Shown one piece after another: positions 24,712 to 32,561 of a stretch of DNA of 40,543 bases. The stretch is from assembly GCA_947627765.1 (NCBI GenBank), contig CANQXA010000014.1, positions 1-40,543 of the forward strand, given 5' to 3'. Within the stretch, counting starts at the first letter, position 1. Each line of letters opens with the position of its first letter. The position numbers and the translations under genes were made by a program. The stretch is from an uncultured Clostridia bacterium. Its GTDB lineage: Bacteria > Bacillota > Clostridia > Christensenellales > Borkfalkiaceae. The notes beneath the pieces were generated by a model, which did not search any database, was not told where the DNA came from, and saw only the letters and a program-made list of their open reading frames with translations.

Positions 24712-26447
24712 CGAAGCGCGCGGCATTCCGCGGGATCCTCCGCTATCTCCGTCCCCATGCGCCCATGCTCGCGGCGGCTCTCTTCTGTGCGCTCGCCGTC
24801 GTCGCGGGGCAGTTGCTCGCGCCCTTTTTCGCGGGCAAGGCGATCGACTGCATCGGCGAGACCGTCGATTGGGCGCATTTGAAGATCCACCTCATCGCGA
24901 TCGGGTCGGTCTCTTTGGCGGCGGCGGTCTTCCAATGGATCATGAGCCTGCTCAACAACAAGATCGCTTACCGCGTCCTCGCCGATATGCGGCGGGATAC
25001 CTTTGCGAAGCTCAGCGTTCTGCCGCTCAGCTATCTCGACGGTCGCGCCTTCGGCGACGTCGCGAGTGTGATCGTCTCCGACGCGGAGCAGGTCTCCGAC
25101 GGGCTCCTTTTGGGCTTTACGCAGCTTTTCACGGGGGTTCTGACGATCGGCGGCGTGCTCGGCATCATGCTCGCCATCCGCTGGGAAGTCGCGCTCGTCG
25201 TCTTCTGTATCACGCCCCTCTCCTTCTTCGTGGCGCGGTTCATCTCTTCGCGCACCTATAAGACGTTCCGCACGCAGACGGAGGCGCGCGCCGAGGAGAC
25301 GGCGTTTGCCGACGAAATGATCGCAGGTCTCAAAGTGGTGAAGGCGTTCTCCCGCGAAGAGGAGACCGCCCGCCTCTTCGACGAAAAGAACGAAGCGCTC
25401 CGCAAAGCCTCCCTCCGCGCCGTGTTTTTCGCTTCGACGACCAACCCGACCACGCGGTTCGTCAACGCCCTCGTCTATGCCGCCGTCGCCCTCACGGGAG
25501 GGCTTTTGGCGATCTCCACCGCGGGCATGGGTGCCCCGTTTACCGTCGGACGTCTCACGACCTTTTTAAGCTACGCCAACCAATACACCAAGCCGTTCAA
25601 CGAGATCTCGGAGGTCGCGGCGGAATTCCAAAACGCTCTCGCCTGCGCGGGAAGGATCCTCGGGCTCATCGCCGAAGAGGAGGAACCTTCCGACGAAGAC
25701 CGCCCTTCCCTGAAAGAGGTGAAGGGGGAGGTCGCCTTGGAGGGCGTCGCCTTTTCCTACGATCCCGCGCGCGAGCTCATCAAGGATTTCAGCCTCGGCG
25801 TGAAGGCGGGGATGCGGGTTGCAATCGTGGGGCCGACGGGTTGCGGCAAGACGACCCTCGTCAACCTCTTGATGCGGTTTTACGACGTGCAGGAGGGCGC
25901 GATCTATGTGGACGGGACGGACATCCGCACCGTCACGCGGAAGTCCCTGCGCGAAAATTACGGCATGGTACTGCAAGAGAGCTGGCTCAAAACGGCGACC
26001 GTGCGTGAAAATCTCACCATGGGCAGACCCGACTGCACCGAGGAGGAGATGATCGAGGCTTCCAAGACGGCGAAGGCGCACGCCTTTATCCAACGTCTTC
26101 CCGAAGGGTACGATACCGTGCTCGGCGAGGAGGGGTCGCTCTCCGCGGGGCAGAAACAGCTCCTCTGCATTGCGCGGGTCATGCTGTGCCGCCCGCCCAT
26201 GCTCATTCTCGACGAGGCGACGTCCAACATCGACACCCGCACCGAGAAGTTGGTACAGGAGGCGTTCGCGGAGCTCATGAAGGGACGGACGTGCTTTGTC
26301 GTCGCCCACAGGCTCTCCACCATCCGCTCGTCCGACCTCATCCTCGTGATGAACGCGGGCAAGATCGTCGAGCGGGGAACGCACGAGGAACTGCTCGCAA
26401 AGGGCGGGTTTTATAAACAGCTCTACGAAGCGCAGTTCGCGCACTGA
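24708..26447 (+). CDS. ABC exporter subunit with complete ATP site (type I half-transporter)
   Basis: The protein has 579 residues: six transmembrane helices, then an ATPase domain with full catalytic set. Walker A G-P-T-G-C-G-K-T-T is near residue 375, signature L-S-A-G-Q-K-Q near 478, Walker B L-I-L-D-E-A-T-S, and switch H in V-A-H-R-L-S-T near 534. It pairs with the preceding degenerate half to form a heterodimeric exporter. The ATG at 24708 overlaps the stop of the partner. GAGGTGCAGGT lies upstream. Probably multidrug or peptide export; cargo cannot be told. A bidirectional terminator follows. Confidence 0.93.
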   Translation: MTKRAAFRGILRYLRPHAPMLAAALFCALAVVAGQLLAPFFAGKAIDCIGETVDWAHLKIHLIAIGSVSLAAAVFQWIMSLLNNKIAYRVLADMRRDTFAKLSVLPLSYLDGRAFGDVASVIVSDAEQVSDGLLLGFTQLFTGVLTIGGVLGIMLAIRWEVALVVFCITPLSFFVARFISSRTYKTFRTQTEARAEETAFADEMIAGLKVVKAFSREEETARLFDEKNEALRKASLRAVFFASTTNPTTRFVNALVYAAVALTGGLLAISTAGMGAPFTVGRLTTFLSYANQYTKPFNEISEVAAEFQNALACAGRILGLIAEEEEPSDEDRPSLKEVKGEVALEGVAFSYDPARELIKDFSLGVKAGMRVAIVGPTGCGKTTLVNLLMRFYDVQEGAIYVDGTDIRTVTRKSLRENYGMVLQESWLKTATVRENLTMGRPDCTEEEMIEASKTAKAHAFIQRLPEGYDTVLGEEGSLSAGQKQLLCIARVMLCRPPMLILDEATSNIDTRTEKLVQEAFAELMKGRTCFVVAHRLSTIRSSDLILVMNAGKIVERGTHEELLAKGGFYKQLYEAQFAH

Positions 26448-26469
26448 CCAAAGGGGATTGCAAAAAGAA

Positions 26470-26510
26470 GGGCGCGCCCGCGAACATCGTTCGCGGGCGC
26501 GCCCGTATTT
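26470..26510. terminator. bidirectional terminator between the ABC unit and the zinc-ribbon gene
   Basis: A perfect 16-bp inverted repeat (26470-26485 with 26489-26504, loop ATC), preceded by an A-rich stretch and followed by GTATTT. The convergent gene layout and symmetry suggest use from both sides. Confidence 0.82.
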
Positions 26511-26544
26511 ACGTTTGATCGTTACGACATTTGGCTATCGATCG

Positions 26545-27921
26545 TTACGATGTGCGGCGTTCTTTTCCGAGGATACGCCCCGCGATCGTCGCGCCGAGCA
26601 GGAGAAGGCTGAACACGAAGAGTACGATCGGCATGGGGTAGGTGAAGCGGACCCTCTCCCCGAGATCCGCGATCGCGGAAAAATCGATGAACAAATTCCC
26701 CAAGAGGACGGTCGAGACGAGGTAGACGAGCGCACAGACTGCCGCGGAGATCGCAAGGGGAAGGACGGCGCGCCTTCTCCCCGAGAGGGTTTCCGCGAGG
26801 CGGACGAGAAGGAACCCGAGAAGGATGATCCCCGCAGTCTGGCTCAAAAGCGAGATGAGAAAGACAATGATCGCGGGCGAGAAGGGCTGGGGGTCCGCTT
26901 GGAACTGTAACGGCAAAAAGTAGCCGGCGGACGCCGTGATCGAACCTTCCGTATGGGAGACGCTCATCCCGCCCGAGACGGCAAAGGAGAGGGCGATCGC
27001 GGTAAGAACGCAGGCGCCGAGGAAGATGCCCTTGCATACGAGGGGACGGAAGGCGAGGATCTCTTTTCCCTTCGAGGCGAGGAGCAGACCCGCGCCCGCA
27101 AAGAGGAAGATCCCGCCGAGCACGGTCCCCGCGATCGTGGCGCCATTTAGAGAAGCGTTTGCACTGACGCGGACGCCGTAGCTCGTCGCGGAGACGGAGC
27201 ACGCATTGAGCGCGAGAAGAAGGCAGGAAGCGATCAAGTAAACGCCGAACGCGGACATGGCAGGGGGCAAAAAGGTCTGATTTCCTTTCATACCCCGTAA
27301 GGAGCGCACACAGCGCACGATCGAGATCGCCGCAAGCGTGGGCACGGCGACGAGCGCGGCTACCGCAACCAGCGTTTTCAGCGCGGCGGGAATGTAGAGG
27401 GAAACGGCGAGCGAGCCCGAGTAACTGTTCCCCGCCAAGCCCAACGTCTCCCCGATCTCTCTGTATTCGGTATAAAAGTAGCGGTAGAGGTAGGATGTCT
27501 GCCCCGTGACGCTCCCCCCGCCCGTGACCGAAGCGTTGGCAGTCACGCCGATACAAAATACGAAGATGAGCGAAAAGACCGCCGCCGCGACCGCCGAAAG
27601 ACCTCCCGCAAGCCGCAGCCATTCCCAAACGGAGCGCGTCTTCTTGGGCTCGGACGTCTCTGCGGGCGTCTCTTCGGTTGTTTCGGTTGTTACGGGCGTC
27701 TCTTCGGTTGTTTCGGTTGTTACGGTCGTTTCGGGCGCCTCTGCGGGCGTTTCGGGTTTCTCTTCGTTGAGGGCGCCTCCGCACGCGATGCAAAACTTCG
27801 CTTCGGCGGGATTGACCGCACCGCACTTGGGGCAGGGGACCGTTCCGTCCGCCCGCTTGCCGCAATTCATGCAAAAGACCGCGCCCTCGGGATTTTCCGT
27901 CCCGCAATGTACGCACTTCAT
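26545..27921 (-). CDS. Zinc-ribbon polytopic membrane protein (hypothetical)
   Basis: The protein has 458 residues. Two zinc ribbons open it: C3-x2-C6 with C17-x2-C20, and C30-x2-C33 with C44-x2-C47. A Thr/Glu/Pro-rich linker of about 50 residues includes a duplicated decapeptide coded by the 30-bp tandem repeat. About seven to eight transmembrane helices follow. The ATG at 27921 is chosen because GGAGGA precedes it and the first zinc ribbon starts directly. It has its own TTGACA promoter on the minus strand. Such zinc-ribbon membrane proteins are common in Clostridia and mostly uncharacterised. Confidence 0.75.
   Translation of the reverse strand: MKCVHCGTENPEGAVFCMNCGKRADGTVPCPKCGAVNPAEAKFCIACGGALNEEKPETPAEAPETTVTTETTEETPVTTETTEETPAETSEPKKTRSVWEWLRLAGGLSAVAAAVFSLIFVFCIGVTANASVTGGGSVTGQTSYLYRYFYTEYREIGETLGLAGNSYSGSLAVSLYIPAALKTLVAVAALVAVPTLAAISIVRCVRSLRGMKGNQTFLPPAMSAFGVYLIASCLLLALNACSVSATSYGVRVSANASLNGATIAGTVLGGIFLFAGAGLLLASKGKEILAFRPLVCKGIFLGACVLTAIALSFAVSGGMSVSHTEGSITASAGYFLPLQFQADPQPFSPAIIVFLISLLSQTAGIILLGFLLVRLAETLSGRRRAVLPLAISAAVCALVYLVSTVLLGNLFIDFSAIADLGERVRFTYPMPIVLFVFSLLLLGATIAGRILGKERRTS
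27250..27260 (+). repeat. polar motif CGCGGACATGG, copy 6
   Basis: Exact 11-mer followed by CA; non-coding strand of the zinc-ribbon gene. Confidence 0.85.
27664..27723 (-). repeat. 30-bp tandem repeat, two exact copies, in the zinc-ribbon gene linker
   Basis: Copies at 27664-27693 and 27694-27723 are identical, and a further partial unit follows. The unit is a multiple of three and encodes T-T-E-T-T-E-E-T-P-V-type residues, so copy-number change would keep the frame. Confidence 0.9.
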
Positions 27922-27958
27922 CACGTTCTCCTCCATCCGATTGTTACGGTTCATCCAT

Positions 27959-27987
27959 ATGATAATCCTTCCCGCGCCGATTGTCAA
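27959..27987 (-). promoter_or_regulatory. sigma-A promoter of the zinc-ribbon gene
   Basis: On the minus strand: TTGACA (27987-27982), 17-base spacer, TATCAT (27964-27959). It lies between mnmG and the zinc-ribbon gene, so that gene is transcribed separately. Confidence 0.85.
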
Positions 27988-28030
27988 CAGGAGTCCGACA
28001 AATTTCCGCGCGGCAAAGACAATGTACCTG

Positions 28031-29884
28031 TCACTTTTTCGTGCCGAGATAGATCATGAGCACGGCGATGTCCGCGGGAGAGACCCCCGAGACGCGCGCC
28101 GCCTGCGCAAGGCTCATGGGGCGGATTCGGTCGAGCTTCTCCCGCGCTTCGAGGCGGAGCCCCGAAATGGAGAGATAGTCGAGGTCCCCGGGAAGAAGGG
28201 TCGCCTCCATCTTTTTCATGCGGGCGATCTCCTCTTCGCTCCGTTTGAGATAGCCCGCATAGCGGATCTCCGTTTCACAGCGGCTCAAAATATCTTGGGG
28301 GACCGTGCGGAAGGGCTCAAACCGCCTGAGCGCTTCGGCGGGGATCCCGCGGCGCAGAAGATCGGCGTACGTCACGCCAGAAAGCAGGGTCCCGCCGTCG
28401 TGTTCTCTTACGAGTTCCTCCGCGAGCGCATGGTCTGCGCGGCCCTCCATCGCGGACATGGTATGCTCGAATTCCGTCTTCCGTCTCAAAAACCGTTGAT
28501 AGCGCTCCTCGGTGACCAGCCCCGCCGCATATCCCAAGGGCGTGAGGCGCGCGTCGGCGTTGTCCTGACGGAGGAGAAGGCGGAACTCTGCGCGCGAGGT
28601 CATCATGCGGTAGGGTTCGTCGGTCCCCTTCGTGACGAGGTCGTCGATGAGGACGCCGATGTACGCCTCGTCCCGTCCCAAGACGAGGGGGGGCATTCCG
28701 CGGAGGGCGAGGGAGGCGTTGAGCCCCGCCATGATCCCTTGCGCGGCGGCCTCTTCGTAGCCGCTCGTCCCGTTGATCTGCCCCGCCGTGTAGACCCCCT
28801 TCACCGCCTTGGATTCGAGGGTGGGGGAAAGGTCCAAACTGTCGATGCAGTCGTATTCGATGGCATAGGCGTAGCGCACGATCTCGCAGTGTTCGAGCCC
28901 CTTGACGGTGCGGTACATCTCCTTTTGCAGGTCGTGCGGGAGGGACGTGGAGAGACCTTGCACATAAACCTCGGTCGTATCCGCTCCCTCCGGTTCGACA
29001 AAGAGCTGATGCCGCTCCTTATCGGAAAACCGCACGACTTTTGTCTCGATCGAGGGGCAATAGCGGGGCCCCGCCGAGGAGATCTGCCCGTTGTAGAGGG
29101 GGGCGCGGTCGAGATGGTCGAGAATGACGCGGTGGGTCCCGGCGTTGGTGTAGGCGAGATAGCAGGGCGTATCCCCCGCGGCGCCGTCATTCAAAAAGGA
29201 GAAGGGGATCGTCTTCTCCGCGGGCTGGAGAGTGAGCGCGGAGTAATCGACCGTACGGCCGTCGAGACGGGCGGGCGTCCCCGTCTTGAAGCGCCGCACG
29301 CGGAACCCGAGTTGGATGAGATTTTGGGTGAGAAGGGTCGCTCTCTCGAAGCCGTTGGGGCCCGCTTCGCGGACATGGGTGCCCGTGATCGTGCGTGCGC
29401 CGAGGTAGACGCCCGTCGCCACGACGACCGCTCTGCACGCGATCACGCCGCCGTAAGCCGTCTTGACGCCGACGGCTCTCCCCCCTTCGACGAGGATCTC
29501 CGCCGCTTCTCCCTGTAAGATGCGGAGGTTTTCCGTGTGCTCGAGCACCCGCTTCATCTCGGTGTGATAGCGGTTTTTATCGACCTGTGCGCGCAGAGAC
29601 TGCACCGCCGCGCCCTTGCCTTCGTTGAGCATCCGATATTGCAGTGCACAGCGGTCGGCGGCGAGCCCCATTTCGCCGCCGAGCGCGTCGATCTCCCGTA
29701 CCAAATGTCCCTTCGCCGTTCCGCCGACGGAGGGACTGCACGGCATGAACCCGATGCTGTCGAGATTGAGGGTCAAGACGACCGTCTTCTGCCCCGTGCG
29801 GGCGAGGGCGAGCGCCGCTTCGACGCCCGCATGACCCGCGCCGATGACGACGGCGTCGCAGTTCCCTTCATAGAATTCGTCCAT
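28031..29884 (-). CDS. mnmG: tRNA uridine 5-carboxymethylaminomethyl modification enzyme MnmG (GidA)
   Basis: The protein has 617 residues. With MnmE it builds the cmnm5/mnm5 group on wobble U34 of tRNA, using FAD. The N-terminal FAD site V-I-G-A-G-H-A-G-V-E-A-A is near residue 12; P-S-V-G-G-T-A-K-G-H-L follows; T-G-T-P-A-R-L-D-G is in the middle, and C-terminal helices contain V-S-G-V-S-P-A-D-I. The ATG at 29884 is chosen because AAGGG precedes it; a longer TTG start would add only seven residues. Its partner mnmE is absent from the window. It follows dnaA on the same strand, in the ancestral oriC neighbourhood. Confidence 0.95.
   Translation of the reverse strand: MDEFYEGNCDAVVIGAGHAGVEAALALARTGQKTVVLTLNLDSIGFMPCSPSVGGTAKGHLVREIDALGGEMGLAADRCALQYRMLNEGKGAAVQSLRAQVDKNRYHTEMKRVLEHTENLRILQGEAAEILVEGGRAVGVKTAYGGVIACRAVVVATGVYLGARTITGTHVREAGPNGFERATLLTQNLIQLGFRVRRFKTGTPARLDGRTVDYSALTLQPAEKTIPFSFLNDGAAGDTPCYLAYTNAGTHRVILDHLDRAPLYNGQISSAGPRYCPSIETKVVRFSDKERHQLFVEPEGADTTEVYVQGLSTSLPHDLQKEMYRTVKGLEHCEIVRYAYAIEYDCIDSLDLSPTLESKAVKGVYTAGQINGTSGYEEAAAQGIMAGLNASLALRGMPPLVLGRDEAYIGVLIDDLVTKGTDEPYRMMTSRAEFRLLLRQDNADARLTPLGYAAGLVTEERYQRFLRRKTEFEHTMSAMEGRADHALAEELVREHDGGTLLSGVTYADLLRRGIPAEALRRFEPFRTVPQDILSRCETEIRYAGYLKRSEEEIARMKKMEATLLPGDLDYLSISGLRLEAREKLDRIRPMSLAQAARVSGVSPADIAVLMIYLGTKK
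28451..28461 (+). repeat. polar motif CGCGGACATGG, copy 7
   Basis: Exact 11-mer followed by TATG; non-coding strand of mnmG (T-M-S-A). Confidence 0.85.
29368..29378 (+). repeat. polar motif CGCGGACATGG, copy 8
   Basis: Exact 11-mer followed by GTG; non-coding strand of mnmG in another frame (T-H-V-R-E). Confidence 0.85.
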
Positions 29885-29903
29885 AATTACCCTTAATTTT
29901 TGC

Positions 29904-29947
29904 AAAAAAAGGAAGAGATCCCGATGTCGCGCGGATCCCTCCTCTTC
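29904..29947 (-). terminator. probable terminator between dnaA and mnmG
   Basis: Read on the minus strand, GAAGA and GATCC (29947-29933) pair with GGATC and TCTTC (29922-29911) with a 5-base bulge; seven T follow. It would separate dnaA from mnmG transcripts. The bulge lowers confidence. Confidence 0.5.
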
Positions 29948-29956
29948 GGCTCGATG

Positions 29957-31297
29957 TCATTGCCTTAGAACACTGCTCTTGATGTCGTTGACGTCCTTCA
30001 AGATCTTGTCGTTCACGCGCATGAGTTCGGCGATCTTGTCCCTCGCGTAGATGACGGTGGAATGATCCTTCCCGCCCATCACTTTTCCCACCGAAACGAG
30101 GGGCAGGGTGAGCATATCGCACATCAGGTAGGTACAGATCTGCCGTGCGCGCACAAAATCCTGCTTCTTGTTTCTGCCCAAAAGATCGGCTTCGGTGATG
30201 CCGAAGTAGTTGCAGGTCGCCCGTATGATCGCCGCGGGCGTGACCTCTTCGGGCTCCGCCGCGGTGATGGATTCTTGGAGCGCGGCGGCGGCGAGTTCGA
30301 GGGAGATGGGCTCTTCATGCAACTTGCTCGCGAAGATGACGGTGTTGAGCCGCCCCTCCAATGTACGGACGTTATTATCCGAATTTTTGACAAGGAATTC
30401 AAGCACGTCGTCGGGGACGATGTACCGCTTTTCCAAGGCCTTCCGTTTGAGGATGGCGACCTTGGTCTCCACGTCGGGCGGCTGGATGTCGGCAATGAGA
30501 CCGCCTTCGAAGCGGGTCCTCAGCCGTTCTTCGAGGGTCGTCAGATCCTTTGCGGGGCAGTCCGACGAGATGACGATCTGCTTATTTTGGGAAAAGAGCT
30601 CGTTGAAGGTGTGGAAGAACGCCTCCTGTACGCCGTATTTTCCCGCCCAGAATTGGATATCGTCGATGAGGAGCACGTCCACATTGCGGTAGCGGCTGCG
30701 GAAGCGCGCCTCCTTTCCCTCTCCCTTTTTGCCCGAATAGAGGCTGTCCACATATTCGTTGAGGAATTTTTCGCTCGTCGTATAGAGCACTTTGAGCGAC
30801 GGCTTCTTTTCGGCGAGTTCGTTGGCGATCGCCTGCATGAGGTGGGTCTTGCCCAGCCCCGTACCGCCGTAGATGTAGAGGGGATTGAAGTTTTCGCCGG
30901 GCGCGGTCGCCACCGACTTCGCCGCCGCATACACGAACTTGTTGGACGTCCCGACCACGAAGGAATCGAAGGTGAAGCGCTTATCGGTCTGCACGGAGAC
31001 TTCTTCGAGCGCGTCGGGAAGTTCGTCGAGGGGATAATTGTCGCTCCCTTCGACGTAGACGATGAAATCGGTCAGCCCGACGTCTGCGCTCACGATCGCT
31101 TCGCGGAATTTTTCGGCGTTGCGCGTAACGACGCCCGCCCCGACCTCGGAGATCGCCTTCAAGATGATCTTACGGTTGTAGACGTCCATCGGCTCCAAGG
31201 ATTTGAAGTAGGTATCGTATGTGATGGGCGTGACGAGCTTGACGAGCCGCTCGCAGATTTTTTCCCACAGAACCTCGAATTGTGCTTTTTCGGTCAT
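29957..31297 (-). CDS. dnaA: Chromosomal replication initiator protein DnaA
   Basis: The protein has 446 residues, the normal length. Domain I (1-85) is followed by a very short linker, AAA+ domain III with Walker A G-G-T-G-L-G-K-T-H at 144-152, Walker B L-L-I-D-D-I-Q-F and the arginine finger region, then domain IV with the DNA-binding signature G-G-K-D-H-S-T-V. It opens oriC by binding DnaA boxes. GAGAGGG lies just before the start. The usual downstream partner dnaN is missing; mnmG follows instead, and recF is divergent. No DnaA-box cluster is seen in the 114-bp space to recF. Confidence 0.97.
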   Translation of the reverse strand: MTEKAQFEVLWEKICERLVKLVTPITYDTYFKSLEPMDVYNRKIILKAISEVGAGVVTRNAEKFREAIVSADVGLTDFIVYVEGSDNYPLDELPDALEEVSVQTDKRFTFDSFVVGTSNKFVYAAAKSVATAPGENFNPLYIYGGTGLGKTHLMQAIANELAEKKPSLKVLYTTSEKFLNEYVDSLYSGKKGEGKEARFRSRYRNVDVLLIDDIQFWAGKYGVQEAFFHTFNELFSQNKQIVISSDCPAKDLTTLEERLRTRFEGGLIADIQPPDVETKVAILKRKALEKRYIVPDDVLEFLVKNSDNNVRTLEGRLNTVIFASKLHEEPISLELAAAALQESITAAEPEEVTPAAIIRATCNYFGITEADLLGRNKKQDFVRARQICTYLMCDMLTLPLVSVGKVMGGKDHSTVIYARDKIAELMRVNDKILKDVNDIKSSVLRQ

Positions 31298-31334
31298 TTT
31301 TCCCTCTCAAACGCTTTCTCTTTTGCGGCGGATT

Positions 31335-31376
31335 TGGTATAATGGAAGGGCAAAAGAGACGCATTCCCATTATAAT
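31335..31376. promoter_or_regulatory. divergent dnaA/recF promoter region
   Basis: The 114-bp space has three AT-rich -10-like elements: TATAAT with extended TGG (31338-31343, + strand, towards recF), TATAAT (31371-31376, + strand), and TATAAT on the minus strand (31374-31369, towards dnaA). Good -35 boxes are not evident. Confidence 0.5.
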
Positions 31377-31411
31377 ACAATTTCGCCCGAAAGAAAAGTG
31401 TTTTTGCCGAA

Positions 31412-32494
31412 ATGCTTGTAAAAAAGTTGATTCTCGAAAATTTCAGAAACTATGAGGACGAGACCTTCGCGTTTGCGGACGGGCTCAATATCCTTACGGG
31501 CAAAAACGCGCAGGGGAAGACCAACTGCGCCGAGGCTGTCTTCTATCTCTGCACGGGCTCCTCGCTCCGCATCAAGCACGACCGCCAGCTCATCCGCCGC
31601 GGGTGCGACCATGCCCGCATCTATGCCGAGCTCGAGAGCAAGTTCGGCGCCGTCACGCTCGCCGCCGTGATCTACGAGACGAGGCGGGAGCTCTACGTCA
31701 ACGGCAACCGCACCCCCCGCTCGGTGGACTTCATCGGGAACATGACGAGCGTCTTTTTCTCGCCGGGGGAACTCCGCCTCATCCAAGACGGACCCGAGGA
31801 GCGCAGGAGATTCCTCAATCTCTCCATTTCGCAGACTTCGCGCGAGTACGCCGCGGCGCTCGTCCGCTACCGCCGTATCCTCGAACAGCGGAACAACCTG
31901 CTCAAAGAGCGCGATCTCTCCCTCGTCCTCGAAACGGTCTCCGCATGGGACGAACAGCTCGCTCTCTATGCCGCCCGTATCACCAAGAAGCGGCAGGAAT
32001 ATCTCGCCCGGCTCTCTTCTCTCGCTTCAAAGGCGCATTCCTATCTTACAGACGGACAGGAGACCCTCACGGTCGCGGGGGAGCGGGAGTACGCGGGCGG
32101 GGAAGAGGAGATCGCGGCGGCGATCAAAAAGGAACTTGCCGCCTCGCTCGAGCGGGACCTTCGTTTGGGGTTTACGACGGTAGGGCCTCACCGCGACGAC
32201 CTCAAAGTCTCCATCGACGGCGCGGACGCCCGCGGATTCTGTTCGCAGGGGCAGGCGCGTACGGCGGCGCTCGCCTTGAAGCTCGCCGAGGTGGAGATCT
32301 TCACCTCGCTCTCGGGGGAGCCGCCCGTCCTCATTCTCGACGACGTTTTGAGCGAGCTCGATCTTCCGCGCCGCAAAAAACTCCTCAGCCGCGTCGGGGG
32401 GATCCAGTGCATCCTCACCTGTACGCACGCCGAACGGGTGCTCGTGGGCGCGGCGAGCAAGAAGATCAGGATCCACGGCGGCAAGATCGTATAG
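31412..32494 (+). CDS. recF: DNA replication and repair protein RecF
   Basis: The protein has 360 residues. RecF loads RecA at gaps with RecO and RecR. Its SMC-like ATPase head is intact: Walker A T-G-K-N-A-Q-G-K-T-N at residues 29-38, signature F-C-S-Q-G-Q-A-R near residue 281, and Walker B P-V-L-I-L-D-D-V-L-S-E-L-D. The start has no strong Shine-Dalgarno sequence. In most Firmicutes recF follows dnaN on the dnaA strand; here it is divergent from dnaA and dnaN is absent. Confidence 0.95.
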   Translation: MLVKKLILENFRNYEDETFAFADGLNILTGKNAQGKTNCAEAVFYLCTGSSLRIKHDRQLIRRGCDHARIYAELESKFGAVTLAAVIYETRRELYVNGNRTPRSVDFIGNMTSVFFSPGELRLIQDGPEERRRFLNLSISQTSREYAAALVRYRRILEQRNNLLKERDLSLVLETVSAWDEQLALYAARITKKRQEYLARLSSLASKAHSYLTDGQETLTVAGEREYAGGEEEIAAAIKKELAASLERDLRLGFTTVGPHRDDLKVSIDGADARGFCSQGQARTAALALKLAEVEIFTSLSGEPPVLILDDVLSELDLPRRKKLLSRVGGIQCILTCTHAERVLVGAASKKIRIHGGKIV

Positions 32495-32561
32495 GCGGGC
32501 AGGGCGTCCGCGCGGCGTAAAATCCGGGAAACTGTGCATACTATCCTCCGAGAGGGGGATC

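Noticed and set aside
27664-27723. Short repeats as a CRISPR array
   Set aside because: The copies touch each other without spacers, lie inside a coding frame, and no cas gene is present.
31298-31411. Possible oriC between dnaA and recF
   Set aside because: The 114-bp space shows no DnaA box that I can see, and neither gene direction nor motif polarity changes here.
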